Assembly (NCBI GenBank): GCA_035938265.1
Contig: DASZHA010000118.1
Span: 1 to 43,424 of the forward strand
Direction of reading: 5' to 3'
Source of the DNA: DASZHA01 sp035938265
Lineage (GTDB): Bacteria > Chloroflexota > Dormibacteria > DASZGP01
Length of the DNA: 43,424 bases
Of the stretch, positions 40,475 to 43,424 are shown piece after piece. Made by a program: the position numbers and the translations under genes. Within the stretch, counting starts at the first letter, position 1; each line of letters opens with the position of its first letter. Below the pieces are notes generated by a model. That model was not told the origin of the DNA. It worked only from the letters and a program-made list of their open reading frames with translations, and ran no database searches.

Positions 40475-41550
40475 CCTACGACGTGGTCGTTGCCGGCGGG
40501 TCGTTCGCCGGCTTGATCACGGCGACGTCGGTGCGCGGCAGGGTGGCCCTGGTCGAGAAGGGCGAGGTGGGGGAGGGGCAGACCTCCGCCTGCGGGACGA
40601 CGGTCGACCTGGTTCAGAAGCTGGGCCTGGAAGAGTCGATCGAGGAGGTCCACGACGAAGGCGTCCTTCACACCCGCAACCACACCGTCCGCTTCAAGCT
40701 CCCCTACGCCTTCTGCACCTTCGACTACCGCACCTTCTGCCGGGTGCTTCTGGACCGCTTCAGCGGCGACCTGGTGACCGCGGCTGCCACCGGCGTCGAG
40801 GGCAGCGCGGTGATCACGGACCAGGGCTCGCTTGAGGGCCGGCTGCTGGTCGACGCTACCGGCTGGCGGGCGACGCTGGCCTGCAGCGTGGCGCCCACCT
40901 TCCCGGCCCGCATGGCGGTGACATATGGCCTGGAGAAGCCCTGCATCGGCTTCACCGACCGCGGCCTCCATTTCTGGTTCGACCCCGAGGTCCGCGGCGA
41001 CGGCTACGGCTGGTCGTTCCCCGCGGGAGGGGTGGCGCGCGCGGGGTTGCTCTCGTATGTCGCTCCCGATGGTGTCAGCGCCTCGACCGAGGCCTTCCTG
41101 CGCCGGGAGGGGATCAACGGCCACCGAACCCACGGCGGGTTTCTGACCGCCGGCCTCCGACCGGCCACGGCGCGCGACGTCTTCCTTGTCGGTGACAGCG
41201 CCGGCCACTGCCTGCCGTTCACCGGCGAGGGCATTCGGCCGGCGGCATTCTTCGCCCAGCGGCTGGCCTCGATCATCAACGACATCGCGGAGGGCCGAAC
41301 GGCGGCTGAGGCCCGCGCTGCCTACCGCGAGCTGCAGGCGCGGTACGCGCGCCGCTACCGCATCCTGCGGGGGCTGCAGCGCGGCCTTCGCGGATGGCCC
41401 GATCCGCCCCTGGGGCGCGCCCTGGGCTTGCTTGAAGGCGGCGCAATCTACCGCTACCTGGCCCGGGTCTATTGGGAGGTGGCGGCCCCCATCGAGCCCG
41501 CCCCGGCGCCCAGGCCCGCGTCGATAGAGCTCAGGGGAGCGTCGGCGTGA
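40471..41550 (+). CDS. Geranylgeranyl-reductase-like FAD-dependent oxidoreductase
   Basis: 359-aa flavoprotein of the geranylgeranyl reductase/PHBH superfamily. The FAD-binding N-terminus is YDVVVAGGSFAGLITATSV. A substrate-site region and ACGTTVDL follow, LLVDATGWRATLA is the second dinucleotide-contact motif, and FLVGDSAGHCLPFTGEGIRP binds the FAD ribityl chain. Family members saturate isoprenoid chains of archaeal lipids, chlorophyll or menaquinone, or hydroxylate aromatics; the substrate cannot be told here. It starts with GTG in a GTGA overlap with the adenosyltransferase and ends in a GTGA overlap with moaD. Menaquinone or lipid reduction would fit the rest of the window (inference). 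Confidence 0.85.
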   Translation: MTYDVVVAGGSFAGLITATSVRGRVALVEKGEVGEGQTSACGTTVDLVQKLGLEESIEEVHDEGVLHTRNHTVRFKLPYAFCTFDYRTFCRVLLDRFSGDLVTAAATGVEGSAVITDQGSLEGRLLVDATGWRATLACSVAPTFPARMAVTYGLEKPCIGFTDRGLHFWFDPEVRGDGYGWSFPAGGVARAGLLSYVAPDGVSASTEAFLRREGINGHRTHGGFLTAGLRPATARDVFLVGDSAGHCLPFTGEGIRPAAFFAQRLASIINDIAEGRTAAEARAAYRELQARYARRYRILRGLQRGLRGWPDPPLGRALGLLEGGAIYRYLARVYWEVAAPIEPAPAPRPASIELRGASA

Positions 41551-41792
41551 CCATCACGGTGCTGCTGTTTGCCAGTGCCAGGGAGGCCGCCGGCACCGGG
41601 CGCCTGGAGATGGAGGTGGCCGAGGGCAGCTCTCCCAGCTCGGTTTTCGAGGAGATCAGCAAGAGAACGCCGGCGCTGACCCGGATGCGACCCAACATCA
41701 GGTGCGCCATCGACCAGGAGTACGGAGCGTGGGACGCCGCCCTCCACGATGGCGCCGAGCTCGCCTTCATCTCGCCGACCGCTGGTGGCTGA
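41547..41792 (+). CDS. moaD: Molybdopterin synthase small subunit MoaD
   Basis: 81-aa ubiquitin-fold sulfur carrier. It begins TITVLLFASAREAAGTGRLE and ends AFISPTAGG, with the obligatory C-terminal Gly-Gly that is thiocarboxylated by MoeB. Length and both ends match MoaD. The start is GTG 41547 in a GTGA overlap with the flavoprotein gene; the longer frame is a shifted reading of that gene. It overlaps moaE by eight bases, as the two subunits form one enzyme. Confidence 0.93.
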   Translation: MTITVLLFASAREAAGTGRLEMEVAEGSSPSSVFEEISKRTPALTRMRPNIRCAIDQEYGAWDAALHDGAELAFISPTAGG

Positions 41793-42222
41793 CGAGGTGG
41801 TCGCGACTAGACGCGCGGCGGATGCCGGGCTGACCCGCAGCGCCATTGACGTTCCTGGGCTGATGGAGCTGGTCTCTGGCCGCGGTGACGGTGCGGTCGC
41901 CACCTTCACCGGCATCGTCCGGGACAACCAGGACGGTCGCGCCGTCCGCCATCTCGAGTACGAGGCCCACGAGCCGATGGCCCTGGCTTTGATGGAACGC
42001 CTGGCGAATCAGGCGCGCGACCGCTTCGGCATCAGTCACGCGGTCCTCCGCCACCGCCTGGGGCGGCTCGAGATCGGCGAGGTCAGCGTCGCCATCGCGG
42101 TGGCCTCACCCCACCGGGCCGAGGCGATCGCGGCCTGCCAGTGGCTGATCGACACCCTCAAGGCAGAGGTCCCGATCTTCAAGAAGGAGTTCTTCAGCGA
42201 TGGGGAGGCCTGGGTCGAGTAA
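41785..42222 (+). CDS. moaE: Molybdopterin synthase catalytic subunit MoaE
   Basis: 145-aa large subunit that, with MoaD, converts precursor Z (cPMP) to molybdopterin. Motifs are GDGAVATFTGIVRDNQDGRA, VRHLEYEAHEPMALALMERL, RHRLGRLEIGEVSVAIAVAS, PHRAEAIAACQWLIDTLKAE and VPIFKKEFFSDGEAWVE, the last with the active-site lysines. The start is probably GTG 41785, overlapping the moaD end by eight bases; GTG 41797 is possible. It is the last protein gene of the plus-strand run that begins at the mce locus. tRNA-Gly follows 33 bases downstream. Other Mo-cofactor genes are absent. Confidence 0.94.
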   Translation: MADEVVATRRAADAGLTRSAIDVPGLMELVSGRGDGAVATFTGIVRDNQDGRAVRHLEYEAHEPMALALMERLANQARDRFGISHAVLRHRLGRLEIGEVSVAIAVASPHRAEAIAACQWLIDTLKAEVPIFKKEFFSDGEAWVE

Positions 42223-42255
42223 GAGGCGAGTGGGCACCCTTACGATTGACCCGGC

Positions 42256-42327
42256 GCGGGAGTAACTCAATGGTAGAGTGCGACCCTTCCAAGGTCGAAG
42301 TTGCGAGTTCGAGTCTCGTCTCCCGCT
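42256..42327 (+). tRNA. tRNA-Gly (anticodon UCC)
   Basis: Cloverleaf with acceptor GCGGGAG/CTCCCGC, D-arm ACTC/GAGT, anticodon stem CGACC/GGTCG around CTTCCAA (anticodon TCC), and T-arm GCGAG-TTCGAGT-CTCGT with one G-T pair. The discriminator base is T and the 3' CCA is not encoded, unlike tRNA-Pro above. The convergent minus-strand gene ends two bases away. Confidence 0.93.
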
Positions 42328-42328
42328 G

Positions 42329-43183
42329 TCACCGCCTCTGGAGCCGGGTTAGGCCCTCCAGCGACTTCCCCGCGATCTGCCGCACCAGCTCCTGGGGGTC
42401 CTGCCGCGCCGCGATCTGGAGTGGCGCCGCAGCCGCGGGGTCCCCGATGAGGCCAAGCAGCTCGGCGGCGTAGTAGGCCGAGCCTGGCCGCTTCCCCATC
42501 AGGATCTCAACCAGCCCCGGCACCGCTTCGGGGTGCTGGTGGCGGCGCAGGTCGCTGAGCGCCTCGCTCCATCCATCCTCTGAGCCGAGGGCGTCGACCA
42601 GGCGATCGACGTCGCAGCGGCTCTCCTCGCGCATCAGCTGCGCCAGGAGTCGCGGCTGCGGCTCCACCGTCCCGTGCGCGCCCGCGCGGTAGGCGCCGAG
42701 CCGGAGGCGACGGGCGGTCGCCCTTGCCCAATCAACCAGGCTCCGATATTCGAGCGTGACGCTCGCCAGCTCCACGTAGTCGAACGAGAGCAGCTCGCCA
42801 CAGTCGCCGTCGCCCAGGCGGACGACGTGGATCAGCGTCCGGCCGTCCCGGAAGAGTGGGAACCAGGACCGGTCCCAGCCATCGGCGCTGAGCTGCTCCA
42901 TCGCGGTGCCATAGAGATCGAGGGCTTCGGCGGAGCTAAGCATCCCGCCACCCGGGAACAGCTGGCCACGGTATGGACCTCGGATCTCATCGCAGCCGTC
43001 ATGCCAGGCAAAAAGGGTCAGGACGCTGTCGCAGAGCTCGAACCCGTGGTTGGCAGCGGCAACGCGGAGCTCCTCGGCCGATCGCCCCGGGCGCAGGCTG
43101 GCGGCGGCCAGGGGAGCGAACGTCTCGAGGGCGTCCTCCAGCTCGGTGAGCGCCACGGCCAGCTCGGCATCAAACCCTGCCAT
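42329..43183 (-). CDS. SMI1/KNR4-like domain plus HEAT-repeat protein
   Basis: 284-aa cytoplasmic protein. The N-terminal part (about residues 1-170) resembles SMI1/KNR4 proteins: LRPGRSAEELRVAAANHGFE, then LFAWHDGCDEIRGPYRGQLF, FPLFRDGRTLIHVVRLG and LSFDYVELASVTLEYRSLVD. The C-terminal part (about 215-284) looks like one or two HEAT repeats: HPEAVPGLVEILMGKR, then AYYAAELLGLIGDPAAAAPL and VRQIAGKSLEGL. SMI1-type proteins in bacteria are often immunity proteins or binding modules, but no toxin gene is visible. The ATG at 43183 has GAGGAAGG at good spacing. Its stop is two bases from tRNA-Gly on the other strand. Confidence 0.72.
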   Translation of the reverse strand: MAGFDAELAVALTELEDALETFAPLAAASLRPGRSAEELRVAAANHGFELCDSVLTLFAWHDGCDEIRGPYRGQLFPGGGMLSSAEALDLYGTAMEQLSADGWDRSWFPLFRDGRTLIHVVRLGDGDCGELLSFDYVELASVTLEYRSLVDWARATARRLRLGAYRAGAHGTVEPQPRLLAQLMREESRCDVDRLVDALGSEDGWSEALSDLRRHQHPEAVPGLVEILMGKRPGSAYYAAELLGLIGDPAAAAPLQIAARQDPQELVRQIAGKSLEGLTRLQRR

Positions 43184-43213
43184 ATCCCTTCCTCACGAGG
43201 ATAAGGACGAGGG

Positions 43214-43424
43214 CTATGCCCGCGCCACCCGCCGCTCCAGGACGCGCTGGCGGACGCCGAATACCGTGACCGCGGCGGCTCCCAGGCCCAGCAGCAGGCA
43301 GAGTACGGCCGGGATCAGGAGGAGAAGCTCCAGCCGCAACAGGCTGTAGACGATCAGAGCCACCGCGGGGAGCCCCACCGCCAGCACCACAGCGGCGCCC
43401 AGCAGGATCGTCGCCAGCGTGACC
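43214..43424 (-). CDS. C-terminus of a membrane protein, partial
   Basis: A minus-strand frame enters from the right edge at 43423 and stops at the TAG at 43214-43216, giving 69 residues. The piece is strongly hydrophobic, with two helices (TILLGAAVVLAVGLPAVALI and LLLLIPAVLCLLLGLGAAAV) and a basic tail VRQRVLERRVARA that would be cytoplasmic. The family cannot be recognised. It lies 30 bases upstream of the SMI1/HEAT-like gene on the same strand and may be in an operon with it. Confidence 0.6.
   Translation of the reverse strand, partial: VTLATILLGAAVVLAVGLPAVALIVYSLLRLELLLLIPAVLCLLLGLGAAAVTVFGVRQRVLERRVARA

Overview
The window is G+C-rich, densely packed bacterial chromosome. Genes are mostly separated by a few bases or overlap, and no gap exceeds about 215 bp. 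I see no insertion sequence, prophage, CRISPR array or integration site. The gene set suggests a high-G+C Terrabacteria lineage: OpcA beside Zwf, haem made by the glutamate (C5) route, a Tat system with only TatA and TatC visible, DUF3105 and a six-MCE lipid importer. Candidatus Dormibacterota, or deep-branching Actinomycetota/Chloroflexota, is my best guess. This is inference, as no marker gene here settles it.

Layout. 1-4716 (+): oxidative pentose phosphate cluster (end of pgi, gnd, zwf, opcA, pgl), taking glucose-6-phosphate to ribulose-5-phosphate and NADPH. 4713-6687 (-): an unknown 117-aa protein, a VIT1/CCC1 metal transporter and a membrane-anchored DUF3105 protein. 6827-8666 (+): aldehyde dehydrogenase plus DUF779. 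8764-9262 (-): two small membrane proteins, one with a zinc ribbon. 9296-16333 (+): polyprenyl diphosphate synthase and haem precursor genes hemA, hemC, hemD, hemB and hemL, with a membrane cyclophilin inserted before hemL. 16411-19672 (+): tatA, tatC, rph, rdgB and gpmA, then tRNA-Pro(UGG). 19840-21078 (+): an ArsR-type repressor with two SRPBCC proteins. 21092-25286 (-): DUF1800, DUF1501 and a GT87 membrane glycosyltransferase.

25500-36216 (+) is the centrepiece: a complete MCE lipid-transport locus with two YrbE/MlaE permeases, a MlaF-type ATPase encoded in the operon, and six consecutive MCE proteins. It is followed by a 1050-aa MMPL/RND transporter and a small secreted, membrane-anchored protein. 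The same strand continues with overlapping genes for cobalamin adenosyltransferase, a geranylgeranyl-reductase-like flavoprotein, MoaD and MoaE, then tRNA-Gly(UCC). The right end holds a SMI1/HEAT-like protein and the C-terminus of a membrane protein, both on the minus strand.

Two expression features recur. Many unit-first genes have a -10-like hexamer (mostly TANNNT) only 6-8 bases before the start codon, which predicts leaderless mRNAs. Nine gene pairs overlap by NTGA, and between them these use all four NTG start codons, including a CTG start for rdgB that its conserved N-terminus requires.
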